Positions 1-7,830 of a stretch of 64,000 nucleotides of DNA are shown one piece after another. The position numbers were made by a program, and so were the translations under genes. Where the stretch lies: the NCBI RefSeq assembly GCF_001192795.1, contig NZ_DF968179.1, positions 332,311 through 396,310 of the forward strand, given 5' to 3'. Origin of the DNA: Flexilinea flocculi. GTDB lineage: Bacteria > Chloroflexota > Anaerolineae > Anaerolineales > Anaerolineaceae. The notes below the pieces were generated by a model. That model had not been told where the DNA came from and searched no databases. It was given only the letters and a program-made list of their open reading frames with translations. The stretch's first letter is position 1, and each line of letters begins with the position of its first letter.

Positions 1-7
1 TCATAGC

Positions 8-1327
8 TTACAGCCTTACGACTTTCGGATTATTTTTTCCAAGTTTGCCCATTCCATTGCGTGTATCAACAATTAACCTGGCTTGATCATTGATTTTTTC
101 ATAGTCATAGCAGGAATGATTGGTTATGATGACAGTGCAATCCGCTTCTCTGATGGCCTGGTCAAGGTCTTTGACACTTTGATAATTTTCGTTTTCCAGG
201 CTTAGATTTGGCACATAAGGATCGTGATAAACTACGTTTGCCCCTTTCTGCCGCAGCAGATGGATGACGTCCAAAGCCGGGCTTTCCCGCATGTCATCGA
301 TATTTGGTTTATATGCAACACCAAGGATGAGAATTTTCGATCCTTTCAGACATTTTTCACGCGTATTGAGCGCATCCTGAATTTTTGTGACGGTGTATCG
401 CGGCATACCGGTGTTGATTTCCGAAGCCAGATCGATGAATCGAGCCGTGTAATGCAGCGATTTCAATTTCCAGGATAAATAGATCGGATCGATGGGAATA
501 CAGTGCCCGCCCAGTCCTGGACCAGGCTGAAATTTCATAAAACCAAAAGGTTTTGTCGCTGCGGCATCAATCACTTCCCAAACGTCAATATTCAGACGAT
601 CGCACATCAGCGCCAATTCATTGACCAGCCCGATATTGATCATTCGAAACGTATTTTCCAGCAATTTTGCCATTTCAGCCACTTCCGGTGAAGAAACCGG
701 AATGATCGTATCCAGCGCCTTTTTGTACCATAGCGCGGCAATTTCAGTGCATCGATCGGTCATTCCTCCGATGATTTTCGGAGTATTCTTTGTCGTCCAA
801 TCCTTGCGTCCCGGATCAATCCGCTCTGGAGAAAAGATCAGGAAAAAATCTTCACCCACGACAAAATGGTTTTTTTCAACCAGACGGGGAAGGACCATTT
901 CGCGTGTTGTTCCGGGGTAAGTGCTGGATTCAAAAACGATGGCCATGTTTTTATGTATATAAGGAGCAATTTTTTCAGTTGCTGAAATAATAAAAGAAAG
1001 ATCCGGATCTCCTGTTTTTCGCAGCGGTGTCGGAACGCAGATACTCACCAGATCAATGTCCTGAAGAACACTGAAGTCATTTACGGCTTTCAGACTGCCT
1101 TGTTCTGTCAATTTTTTCAGCCTGGCGGACTCGATATCCGGAATATAACTGATCCCTTGATTGATCATGGTTGTTTTTTTCTCATCCAGATCAATGCCGG
1201 TCACCTGGAATCCGGCTTCGGCGAAAACAACAGCCAATGGCAGACCGACATAACCCATTCCGATTAAGGCCATTTTGGCTTCGTTTTTGATAATTTTCTC
1301 TTTCAGTATATCAAATGAACGATTCAT
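8..1327 (-). CDS. UDP-N-acetylhexosamine 6-dehydrogenase (WecC/WbpA/TviB family)
   Basis: Predicted NAD-dependent cytoplasmic enzyme that oxidises C6 of a UDP-HexNAc to the uronic acid used in surface polysaccharides. The 439-residue length is normal for the family. Visible motifs are the Rossmann loop GMGYVGLP (residues 23-30), FSPERIDPG (165-173), KLLENTFR (221-228), the catalytic Cys276 in GGHCIPID, and a C-terminal UDP-binding domain with GVAYKPNIDDMRESPA. The ATG overlaps the stop of the upstream nagA as ATGA, so translation is probably coupled. FSPERIDPG and the overall length favour UDP-GlcNAc or UDP-ManNAc over UDP-glucose, but the exact substrate is inference. Confidence 0.88.
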   Translation of the reverse strand: MNRSFDILKEKIIKNEAKMALIGMGYVGLPLAVVFAEAGFQVTGIDLDEKKTTMINQGISYIPDIESARLKKLTEQGSLKAVNDFSVLQDIDLVSICVPTPLRKTGDPDLSFIISATEKIAPYIHKNMAIVFESSTYPGTTREMVLPRLVEKNHFVVGEDFFLIFSPERIDPGRKDWTTKNTPKIIGGMTDRCTEIAALWYKKALDTIIPVSSPEVAEMAKLLENTFRMINIGLVNELALMCDRLNIDVWEVIDAAATKPFGFMKFQPGPGLGGHCIPIDPIYLSWKLKSLHYTARFIDLASEINTGMPRYTVTKIQDALNTREKCLKGSKILILGVAYKPNIDDMRESPALDVIHLLRQKGANVVYHDPYVPNLSLENENYQSVKDLDQAIREADCTVIITNHSCYDYEKINDQARLIVDTRNGMGKLGKNNPKVVRL

Positions 1328-2505
1328 ACAAGGCCTTTGGAAAAGACGATTTCACCTTCAATCATCGTCATCTTTACATCATAGTTTTCATCCATCAGGA
1401 TGAGATCCGCAAGTTTTCCTTTTTCAATACTGCCGGTATCACTGGAAATTCCCAGATTAATGGCAGCATTCAGACTGCTGCAGCGCCAGGTTTCTTCAAG
1501 TGAAGCGCCGGTATTTTGTGTAAAGTTGCGTAAAGCCTTGTTCATGGTAAGGGCACTTCCGGCAAGGTTACCGCTGGATAACCGGAGATTGGTTCCATTT
1601 TCGCTTACAATGACACTTTCATTGTCTGTGAACGGGTAACTGCCATCTGGCAACCCGGAAGGACGGATGGTATCGGTGATTAATGTAATTTTTTCATTCC
1701 CCTTAGCCAGCCATGCGAGTTTTTGAGCCGCAGGATGAGAATGGACGTTATCGCAGATTAATTCACAGGAGTACTCCGGAATGGTTAATGCACCCCCGAT
1801 TGTTCCCGGTTCACGATGGCTAAAGGCTCCCATACCGTTGAAAAGATGCGTAATTACAGAATATCCATGCTCAACAGCCTTTAAGAGCTGATCATAATTG
1901 GCATTCGTATGCCCAGCTGCGACTGTAATTCCTTTCGCTGCAAACAAATCACCGGCTAAGAGATTCTCTTCAAATTCAGGCGCCATTGAAATCAGCTTAA
2001 TAGATCCGGCACTCAGAAATGCATCAATTTCTTCTTTGGTTCCTTTGCGAATATTTCTTGGATCTTGAGCTCCGGCTTTTACCGAGTTAAAGAAAGGTCC
2101 CTCCAAATGAACGCCTAGTACTTTCGACCATTTCCCACGTAATCCAACCATCGATGAAGCAGCTTCAATGGCTCGAAGGATATTCTCTTTCTGATCGGTC
2201 AATGTCGTTGGCAAAAAAGCGGTGACACCGTGTGAGGCATTTCTCTCTGCCATTGCACGGATTTTTGTTGGATCGGCATCCATGGTGCAGAAACCAAGGC
2301 TGCCATGTGTGTGTTCATCAATAAAACCAGGCAGCAGGTAATTTCCTCTGGCATCGATTGTGTCAGAAATTAGCGATTCCAGTTCAGCGGGCGGCAGACC
2401 TTTTTGGAAATTAAGGATTTTTTTATCGGAAATGAGTAGCCATCCGGTGAACATTGCAGATAAAGGTGTGATCACCTTTGCATTCTTAATTAATTTGTAA
2501 TTCAT
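1324..2505 (-). CDS. nagA: N-acetylglucosamine-6-phosphate deacetylase
   Basis: Amidohydrolase-fold enzyme that removes acetate from GlcNAc-6-P, giving GlcN-6-P for amino-sugar recycling. Metal and catalytic residues are visible: H65 and H67 in DEHTHG, E135 in LEGPF, H199 in AGHTNA, H220 in THLFNGMG, and catalytic Asp278 in ITDTI. An in-frame GTG lies 12 bases upstream, but the Shine-Dalgarno GAGGA sits between it and the ATG at 2505, so I chose the ATG (393 residues). The stop overlaps the start of the UDP-sugar dehydrogenase. This pairs amino-sugar recycling with a nucleotide-sugar enzyme, and no nagB is nearby. Confidence 0.93.
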   Translation of the reverse strand: MNYKLIKNAKVITPLSAMFTGWLLISDKKILNFQKGLPPAELESLISDTIDARGNYLLPGFIDEHTHGSLGFCTMDADPTKIRAMAERNASHGVTAFLPTTLTDQKENILRAIEAASSMVGLRGKWSKVLGVHLEGPFFNSVKAGAQDPRNIRKGTKEEIDAFLSAGSIKLISMAPEFEENLLAGDLFAAKGITVAAGHTNANYDQLLKAVEHGYSVITHLFNGMGAFSHREPGTIGGALTIPEYSCELICDNVHSHPAAQKLAWLAKGNEKITLITDTIRPSGLPDGSYPFTDNESVIVSENGTNLRLSSGNLAGSALTMNKALRNFTQNTGASLEETWRCSSLNAAINLGISSDTGSIEKGKLADLILMDENYDVKMTMIEGEIVFSKGLV

Positions 2506-2533
2506 ATTTTTCCTCACAAAATGAGTCCCCTGT

Positions 2534-2649
2534 CAGCGCTTCGAAACGCGGGGAGATTTTTTGTTGCTGTGTTGTTTTTGTTACATTATGGGCAAAAACA
2601 ACAGAATATCAAGTTTTTTCAAAAATTAATCCAAACTTCGAATTGCCAG
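2534..2649. repeat. Dispersed palindromic repeat, copy 1
   Basis: Member of the window-wide intergenic repeat family. The left end is CAGCGCTTCGAAAC and the right end is ACTTCGAATTGCCAG. The core has GTTGTTTTTG facing CAAAAACAAC around a short GC-containing spacer. It lies between the divergent nagA and hydC genes. Confidence 0.6.
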
Positions 2650-2752
2650 TTTCCTATGTAATTCTATCGGTTTTTTTTAACAATAAAAAAAGGAAACGAG
2701 AAAAATAATACTTTTTTTCACAATTAAAAACTTTTTAAACGAACTTCTATAT

Positions 2753-2758
2753 TATAAT
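2753..2758 (+). promoter_or_regulatory. Candidate -10 box for the hydrogenase operon
   Basis: TATAAT in an A/T-rich tract, about 240 bases before hydC, which would leave a leader of about 230 bases. No good -35 hexamer stands at the right distance, so the assignment is tentative. It is the only consensus -10 in the 489-base gap between nagA and hydC. Confidence 0.4.
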
Positions 2759-2793
2759 ATCAATACAACTGCCTATGAGTCGACAATAGCGCA

Positions 2794-2870
2794 GTTGCAA
2801 TTCTGCATAGAATCTTATTTCTACAAACGCAGATACAGGCAAAGCTTCTTTGACGCAGAATTGTATCAAC
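2794..2870 (+). other. Leader stem in front of hydCBA
   Basis: GTTG plus CAATTCTGC (2794-2806) can pair with GCAGAATTG (2855-2863) plus CAAC (2867-2870). This closes a loop of about 48 bases within the predicted 5' leader. A short AACC/GGTT stem followed by five T (2871-2887) follows directly. The arrangement could be an attenuator or a protein site, but I recognise no riboswitch class here. Confidence 0.35.
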
Positions 2871-2994
2871 AACCATCGGGGGTTTTTCTATAAAATAAAG
2901 TTACAATCCCACAAAGAAATCCATTCTACAGATTTTCATATAACTGAATATTTTTGAATATCACATCAAAGTTCACATCTTACGGAGGATATTT

Positions 2995-3546
2995 ATGGAA
3001 AGAGTGAGATCCAAGGCACAGGAACGGCAACTTCCCCCTGAGCTATATATTAAGCTGGATGAATATATCGATAGTTTGAAGATCAATCCAAGAAGTGATC
3101 GAAGGAAAGATTCTTTAATTCAGGTTCTTCACAAAGCACAGGACATGTTTGGATATTTACCGGAAGAACTTCAAAAACATATTGCCAATCGTTTTTATAT
3201 TTCACACGCAGAAGTTTCAGGCGTTATCAGTTTTTACAATTTTTTCACAACAACTCCAAAAGGAAAAGTTCGAATCAACGTCTGTATGGGCACAGCTTGC
3301 TATGTCAACGGTTCGGAAAAGGTATTAGATGAATTTGAAAGAGTATTGGGAATAAAATCTGGAGAGGTGACTCCGGATGGAAAATTCTCAATTGAAAGTA
3401 TTCGCTGTCTGGGAGCCTGCGGTTTAGCTCCGGTTGTGATGATTAATGATAAAGTCTATGGCAAGGTTCAGGTTGAAAAAATCCGTGATATCCTGGAAAC
3501 CTACATTGTTGAAACGAGTAATGAAGAGGTAACTTCCCATGAATAG
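2995..3546 (+). CDS. hydC: Hydrogenase subunit HydC / NuoE-like [2Fe-2S] protein
   Basis: Thioredoxin-fold [2Fe-2S] subunit of a trimeric NAD-linked [FeFe] hydrogenase, homologous to NuoE. The four cluster cysteines are C97, C102, C138 and C142, in VCMGTAC and CLGAC. At 183 residues it is slightly longer than the usual 160-175, because of an N-terminal helical extension. The start is fixed by GGAGG seven bases before the ATG. Its last eight bases overlap hydB. Order and neighbours (HydB with extra ferredoxin domains, then HydA) point to hydrogenase rather than respiratory complex I, since no other nuo genes are present. Confidence 0.9.
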   Translation: MERVRSKAQERQLPPELYIKLDEYIDSLKINPRSDRRKDSLIQVLHKAQDMFGYLPEELQKHIANRFYISHAEVSGVISFYNFFTTTPKGKVRINVCMGTACYVNGSEKVLDEFERVLGIKSGEVTPDGKFSIESIRCLGACGLAPVVMINDKVYGKVQVEKIRDILETYIVETSNEEVTSHE

Positions 3547-5419
3547 AATTAATTCCTACTCAGAGTTATTAAGCACTTGTGAAAGTTTGAAACCGCTTCT
3601 GCATTCCCGCTTGAACACCGGCATTCGCCCGGACGAGAAAAAATTGATCCTGATTTGCGGTGGTACTGGATGTCATGCGTCGGAAAGCGATAAGATTTTA
3701 GCGAAGTTTGAATCCTTAATTGATGAAAAGAATTTACAGAATGTTGTTGCTGCGTCAAAGACCGGATGCTTTGGTTTTTGTGCGAAGGGTCCGATTGTAA
3801 AGATATTTCCGGATGATGTTTTTTATGTTCAGGTAAAAATTGAAGATGCAGAAGAGATCATTGATCAACATATCGTAAACAATCAGGTTGTAAAACGCCT
3901 GTTATTTGAAGATCCCATTTCCAAACAAAGAATTCCTACCCAACACGAAATTCCATTTTATAAGAACCAGAAACGTATTGCATTAAGAAATTGCGGTCTG
4001 ATTAATCCAGAAAAAATTGAAGAGTACATTGCTACCGGCGGATATCAGGCACTCGGACGTGCCGTAGCTGAAATGACACCGGAAGAAGTCATTGAGGAAA
4101 TGAAACGATCCGGACTGCGTGGACGCGGCGGAGCAGGTTTCCCGACAGGGAAAAAATGGGAATTTGGCCGTTCTTATAAATCCGATGAAAAATTTGTGAT
4201 CTGCAACGCTGATGAAGGCGATCCCGGTGCATTTATGGATCGTTCCATTTTGGAAGGTGACTCTCACAGTGTGCTGGAAGGAATGGCATTAGCTGGTTAT
4301 GCCATCGGAGCCAATAAAGGTTATGTATATATCCGAGCAGAGTATCCGCTGGCAGTTGAACGTTTGAAAATTGCAATTAAACAAGCGCATGATGCCGGTG
4401 TGCTCGGTAAAAATATTTTAGGATCCGGTTTTGATTTTGAAATTGATATTCGTCTGGGAGCTGGTGCTTTCGTCTGTGGCGAAGAAACCGCATTAATTAA
4501 CTCTATCCAAGGTAAACGCGGTGAGCCGCATACCAAACCACCGTTCCCTGCACAAAGCGGTTTGTGGGATAAGCCAACAGTTGTCAATAATGTTGAAACG
4601 CTTGCAAACGTTCCGATTGTTATGTTGAAAGGCGCTGACTGGTTTAATACAATTGGTTCTAAGACTTCCAAAGGAACGAAAGTATTTGCTTTAGCTGGTC
4701 AGATCAATAATGTCGGCCTGGTTGAAGTTCCGATGGGAACGACACTGCGCGAAATTATTTACGATACCGGCGGCGGTATTAAAGGCAATCTGGATTTCAA
4801 GGCTGCTCAGACAGGTGGACCTTCTGGTGGTTGTATTCCCAAACAGTTCCTCGATACTCCAATTGATTACGAATCACTTGCGTCCATTGGATCCATGATG
4901 GGATCGGGCGGTATGATCATCATGAGTGAAAAAGATTGTATGGTGAATATTGCCAAATTTTATCTTGAATTCACTGTGGAAGAATCCTGCGGCCGCTGCG
5001 TCCCATGCCGAATTGGAACAAAGAGACTGCACGAAATCTTGTCTTCTATAACTGAAGGCAGGGGAACTGAGGCAGACCTTGCAGAATTGCAAAGTTTGGC
5101 TAAGGTTATAACCGATACGGCTTTGTGTGGTTTGGGACAGACAGCACCGAATCCGGTTCTCAGTACATTGAAATACTTTATGGATGAGTATGAAGCTCAT
5201 GTCAAAGAAAAACGGTGTCCCGCCGGTGTTTGTAAATCGCTGCTTAATTTTGAGATTTTGCCTGATAAATGTATTGGCTGTACTACATGCGCCAGAAATT
5301 GTCCAGTAAATTGTATTTCCGGCGTCGTGAAACAGCCGCATGTGATTGACCAATCTCGCTGTATCAAATGTGGAACATGCTACAGCAAGTGTAAATTCCA
5401 AGCGATTATCAGACATTAA
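3539..5419 (+). CDS. hydB: Hydrogenase subunit HydB (NuoF-like flavoprotein with ferredoxin domains)
   Basis: FMN- and NAD(H)-binding subunit of the soluble HydABC hydrogenase. Domains in order: an N-terminal thioredoxin-like [2Fe-2S] domain (C40, C45, C77, C81); the NuoF 51-kDa core with FMN motif GRGGAGFPTG and the acidic NADH loop NADEGDPGAF; an SLBB region; an ESCGRCVPCRIG [4Fe-4S] site; and a C-terminal two-cluster ferredoxin (CIGCTTCARNC and CIKCGTCYSKC). The 626-residue length and the extra clusters match electron-bifurcating HydB rather than NuoF (about 430). It overlaps hydC by eight bases and is followed by hydA after a short gap. Confidence 0.92.
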   Translation: MNRINSYSELLSTCESLKPLLHSRLNTGIRPDEKKLILICGGTGCHASESDKILAKFESLIDEKNLQNVVAASKTGCFGFCAKGPIVKIFPDDVFYVQVKIEDAEEIIDQHIVNNQVVKRLLFEDPISKQRIPTQHEIPFYKNQKRIALRNCGLINPEKIEEYIATGGYQALGRAVAEMTPEEVIEEMKRSGLRGRGGAGFPTGKKWEFGRSYKSDEKFVICNADEGDPGAFMDRSILEGDSHSVLEGMALAGYAIGANKGYVYIRAEYPLAVERLKIAIKQAHDAGVLGKNILGSGFDFEIDIRLGAGAFVCGEETALINSIQGKRGEPHTKPPFPAQSGLWDKPTVVNNVETLANVPIVMLKGADWFNTIGSKTSKGTKVFALAGQINNVGLVEVPMGTTLREIIYDTGGGIKGNLDFKAAQTGGPSGGCIPKQFLDTPIDYESLASIGSMMGSGGMIIMSEKDCMVNIAKFYLEFTVEESCGRCVPCRIGTKRLHEILSSITEGRGTEADLAELQSLAKVITDTALCGLGQTAPNPVLSTLKYFMDEYEAHVKEKRCPAGVCKSLLNFEILPDKCIGCTTCARNCPVNCISGVVKQPHVIDQSRCIKCGTCYSKCKFQAIIRH

Positions 5420-5433
5420 ATAGGAGTATGACC

Positions 5434-7173
5434 ATGATTAATTTAATCATTGATAACAAACCTGTAACCGTTGAAGAGGGAACGACAATTTTAGAGGCTG
5501 CGAAGCAGATTAATATTAAGATTCCTGCCCTTTGCTATATGGATCTGGGCGAATTAAAGATGGTAAATAAAGTCTCTTCCTGCCGGATTTGTTCCGTTGA
5601 AGTAGAGGGACGCAGAAATCTTGCCCCATCCTGTTCTACTCCTGTAGCAGAAGGAATGAAAATTCACACCAATTCGAAACGGGTTTTATTTGCTCGACGG
5701 AAATTATTGGAGCTTATGCTTTCAAACCATCCGTTTGATTGTTTGACTTGTAATAAATCAACAGATTGTGATTTACAGACATTGGCTGTGCAATTTGGTG
5801 TCAATGCCAAACATTTCAAAGGTGTCCGATCTTCTTTCCCGGTTGACACTTCGAGCCAGGCTTTAAGACGTGATCCTGAGAAGTGTATCATGTGCCGTCG
5901 CTGTGAAACGATGTGTAATGAAGTTCAAACTGTCGGCGCCATCACGGCATTTGGCAGAGGTTTCAATACGGTCGTTGCACCAGCCGAAATGCAGCCGCTG
6001 GTCAACTCCAATTGTGTGTATTGCGGTCAATGTGTCACGGTCTGCCCTACCGGTGCTTTAACAGCAGTCGGGTATATGAAGGAAACCTGGGATGCACTAT
6101 TTGATCCTTCCAAGAAAGTTGTGGTTCAGGTTGCTCCGGCAATTCGTGCAGCAATCGGTGAAGAATTCGGCATGCCGGATGGTACAGCCGTAACCGGAAA
6201 ACTTGTCGCGGCTTTACACCAGCTTGGTTTTGATGCGGTTTTTGATACTACCTTTGCCGCAGATCTGACTATTATGGAAGAGGGAAAAGAAATTATCGAA
6301 CGGATTCAAAAGAATGAAAATCTTCCGATCCTCACTTCTTGTTGTCCGGGCTGGATCAATTTCCTGGAATTCCATTTCCCGCAATTGAAATATATGCCTT
6401 CGACCAGCAAATCTCCGCACCAAATGATGGGAACAGTGGTAAAGACCTATTATGCGGAAAAAATCGGTGTCAAACCTGAGGATATGGTGGTCATTTCTGT
6501 CATGCCTTGTATTGCAAAGAAATACGAAGCAGCACAACCTAATCTTGAGACCAATGGCATTCGGGATGTGGATTATGTGATTACAACACGCGAACTTGCC
6601 AAGATGTTCAAAGAAGCTGGTATCGATTTGAAAGATATGCCGGATGAAGAATTTGATAATCCTCTGGGTGAATCAACTGGTGCAGGTGTTATTTTTGGAT
6701 CATCTGGCGGTGTTTTGGAAGCAGCTTTGAGAACTGTTTACGAAGTTGTAACCGGCAATAAACTGGAGAATATCGATTTTGCAGCAGTCCGTGGTTTAGC
6801 CGGAGTCAAAGAAGCTTTCATTGACTTGAATGGCAGAATTATTCGCGTTGCTGCAACTTCTGGACTGGGAAATGCCAGAAAAATCCTCGAGAAAGTTGAA
6901 GATGGATCAATCAAGTATGATGTGATCGAGATTATGGCTTGCCCGGGTGGCTGCGTCAATGGCGGCGGTCAGCCGTTCTGCCATGACCGACAGGAGAAGA
7001 TTGAAGCCCGTATGAGAGCGATTTACGAAATCGACCATACCACTAAAGTCCGCAAATCGCATGAGAACGCATCGGTTCAAAAACTATATGACGAATTCTT
7101 TGGCGAACCTGGCAGTGAGAAGGCTCATCAACTGCTTCATACTGATTACTGGTTTGACGATTCGAAAGCCTAA
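5434..7173 (+). CDS. hydA: [FeFe]-hydrogenase catalytic subunit HydA
   Basis: H2-evolving catalytic subunit that probably couples NADH and reduced ferredoxin oxidation to proton reduction. Order: [2Fe-2S] domain (C34, C50, C53, C67); His-Cys [4Fe-4S] site (H99, C103, C106, C112); two [4Fe-4S] ferredoxin motifs (C151 to C161 and C194 to C204); then the H-cluster motifs TSCCPGW (301-307), MPCIAKKYE (357-365) and MACPGGCVNGGGQP (501-514). All prototype group A residues are present. An ATG at 5428 is only one base from the AGGAG. The ATG at 5434 has a seven-base spacing and is the likelier start (579 residues). No maturase genes (hydEFG) are in the window. Confidence 0.94.
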   Translation: MINLIIDNKPVTVEEGTTILEAAKQINIKIPALCYMDLGELKMVNKVSSCRICSVEVEGRRNLAPSCSTPVAEGMKIHTNSKRVLFARRKLLELMLSNHPFDCLTCNKSTDCDLQTLAVQFGVNAKHFKGVRSSFPVDTSSQALRRDPEKCIMCRRCETMCNEVQTVGAITAFGRGFNTVVAPAEMQPLVNSNCVYCGQCVTVCPTGALTAVGYMKETWDALFDPSKKVVVQVAPAIRAAIGEEFGMPDGTAVTGKLVAALHQLGFDAVFDTTFAADLTIMEEGKEIIERIQKNENLPILTSCCPGWINFLEFHFPQLKYMPSTSKSPHQMMGTVVKTYYAEKIGVKPEDMVVISVMPCIAKKYEAAQPNLETNGIRDVDYVITTRELAKMFKEAGIDLKDMPDEEFDNPLGESTGAGVIFGSSGGVLEAALRTVYEVVTGNKLENIDFAAVRGLAGVKEAFIDLNGRIIRVAATSGLGNARKILEKVEDGSIKYDVIEIMACPGGCVNGGGQPFCHDRQEKIEARMRAIYEIDHTTKVRKSHENASVQKLYDEFFGEPGSEKAHQLLHTDYWFDDSKA

Positions 7174-7203
7174 AAAAGAATTCTAAAGAAACTTACGATG
7201 AAG

Positions 7204-7233
7204 AACCGCTCATTTTTGAGCGGTTTTTTTTTT
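7204..7233 (+). terminator. Rho-independent terminator of hydCBA
   Basis: Stem AACCGCTC / GAGCGGTT with a six-base loop, followed by a run of T. It begins 30 bases after the hydA stop. Confidence 0.9.
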
Positions 7234-7288
7234 ATTCTGTATGCTATATATTTTCCACGTATTTCGAATTGATGGGTTTATATGCAAT

Positions 7289-7410
7289 ACTTTGAGATCT
7301 GAAAAGAATTCCTTGTTGTTGTTATGGTTTTACGTGAAGCGTAAAACCATAACAACAACAAGTTTTCTTTCTTTATTCAAAAAGTCAGTCAAAAACTTTG
7401 AAGCAAATTT
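7289..7410. repeat. Dispersed palindromic repeat, copy 2 (perfect 23-bp hairpin)
   Basis: The core 7312-7362 is a perfect inverted repeat: 23-base arms from CTTGTTGTTG to CAACAACAAG around the loop TGAAG. The right flank (TTTTCTTTCTTTATTCAAAA) is nearly identical to that of the copy at 14543, so the homology extends beyond the palindrome. Terminal inverted ends are eroded here. It lies between the hydA terminator and tRNA-Met. Confidence 0.8.
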
Positions 7411-7420
7411 ATAAGAAAAA

Positions 7421-7450
7421 TTACATGATTTGAAAATATTCAATTATAAT
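7421..7450 (+). promoter_or_regulatory. Promoter of tRNA-Met
   Basis: TTACAT, an 18-base spacer and TATAAT, ending 11 bases before the tRNA 5' end. Spacing and position fit a sigma-70 type promoter. Confidence 0.6.
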
Positions 7451-7461
7451 AGGGGAACTGC

Positions 7462-7533
7462 GGGCCTATAGCTCAGTGGCAGAGCAGGGGGCTCATAACC
7501 TCTTGGTTGTAGGTTCGAATCCTACTGGGCCCA
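7462..7533 (+). tRNA. tRNA-Met (CAT), elongator type
   Basis: Full cloverleaf: acceptor GGGCCTA / TGGGCCC (one G-T pair), D stem GCTC/GAGC, anticodon stem GGGGG / CCTCT with loop CTCATAA (anticodon CAT), T arm GTAGG-TTCGAAT-CCTAC, and discriminator A. CCA is not encoded. The first base pair is G-C, not the C-A mismatch of initiator tRNA, so this is elongator Met. A tRNA-Ile2 with a modified CAT anticodon cannot be excluded by eye. Confidence 0.9.
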
Positions 7534-7551
7534 CAAATATCTGAATCGTCC

Positions 7552-7582
7552 AATCCTATGAATTTTCATAGGATTTTTTATT
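7552..7582 (+). terminator. Terminator after tRNA-Met
   Basis: Inverted repeat AATCCTATGA / TCATAGGATT with a short A/T loop, followed by a T-rich tail. It starts about 19 bases after the tRNA 3' end. Confidence 0.8.
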
Positions 7583-7789
7583 TTCCCTGTATATACGTCC
7601 CTCTCCTCTTATGGGAGAGGGAGGGAGATGGGAGATAATCTGGTTTATGGAGAAGTATCGGAAAATCAAAATTCATACTCTGCTTAGCATTGAATATTTG
7701 CGTTAAAATTGGTTTGAGAAAATGTCGGACAAGTTTTTTATCCCGAATTTATTAAGGAAATGTTCGATTAACGCATCTTCTAAGAATGG
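7583..7789. other. Intergenic stretch between tRNA-Met and tdh
   Basis: About 200 bases without a recognisable gene. It holds a short GGGAGAGG-type inverted repeat near 7600 (CCCTCTCC facing GGGAGAGGG) that resembles the motif of the array at 62.7 kb but is isolated. No consensus promoter for tdh stands out. Confidence 0.5.
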
Positions 7790-7815
7790 CATTTTGCTCC
7801 GCCAGTAGCAAAATG
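7790..7815 (+). other. Hairpin directly before the tdh ribosome-binding site
   Basis: CATTTTGCT (7790-7798) pairs with AGCAAAATG (7807-7815) around an eight-base loop and ends about seven bases before the GGG of the tdh ribosome-binding site. It could influence tdh translation or transcription. There is no T run, so it is not a classical terminator. Confidence 0.4.
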
Positions 7816-7830
7816 GGATGAAAGGGAAAA

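Noticed and set aside
2534-2649. Rho-independent terminator for nagA or hydC
   Set aside because: It lies upstream of both divergent genes and has no T tract at the stem end; it belongs to the dispersed repeat family.
4874-5416. 180-residue open frame opposite hydB
   Set aside because: Antisense to the conserved ferredoxin part of HydB; no recognisable protein features.
2995-7173. Respiratory complex I (nuoEFG)
   Set aside because: The third gene has all three H-cluster motifs, hydB carries extra ferredoxin domains, and no other nuo genes follow. HydABC hydrogenase fits better.
7462-7533. Initiator tRNA-fMet
   Set aside because: The first acceptor pair is G-C rather than the C-A mismatch of initiators, and the GGG/CCC anticodon-stem signature is not clean.
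7596-7640. Isolated copy of the 62.7-kb array unit
   Set aside because: Only the GGGAGAGG-type palindrome is shared; the rest of the unit is absent.
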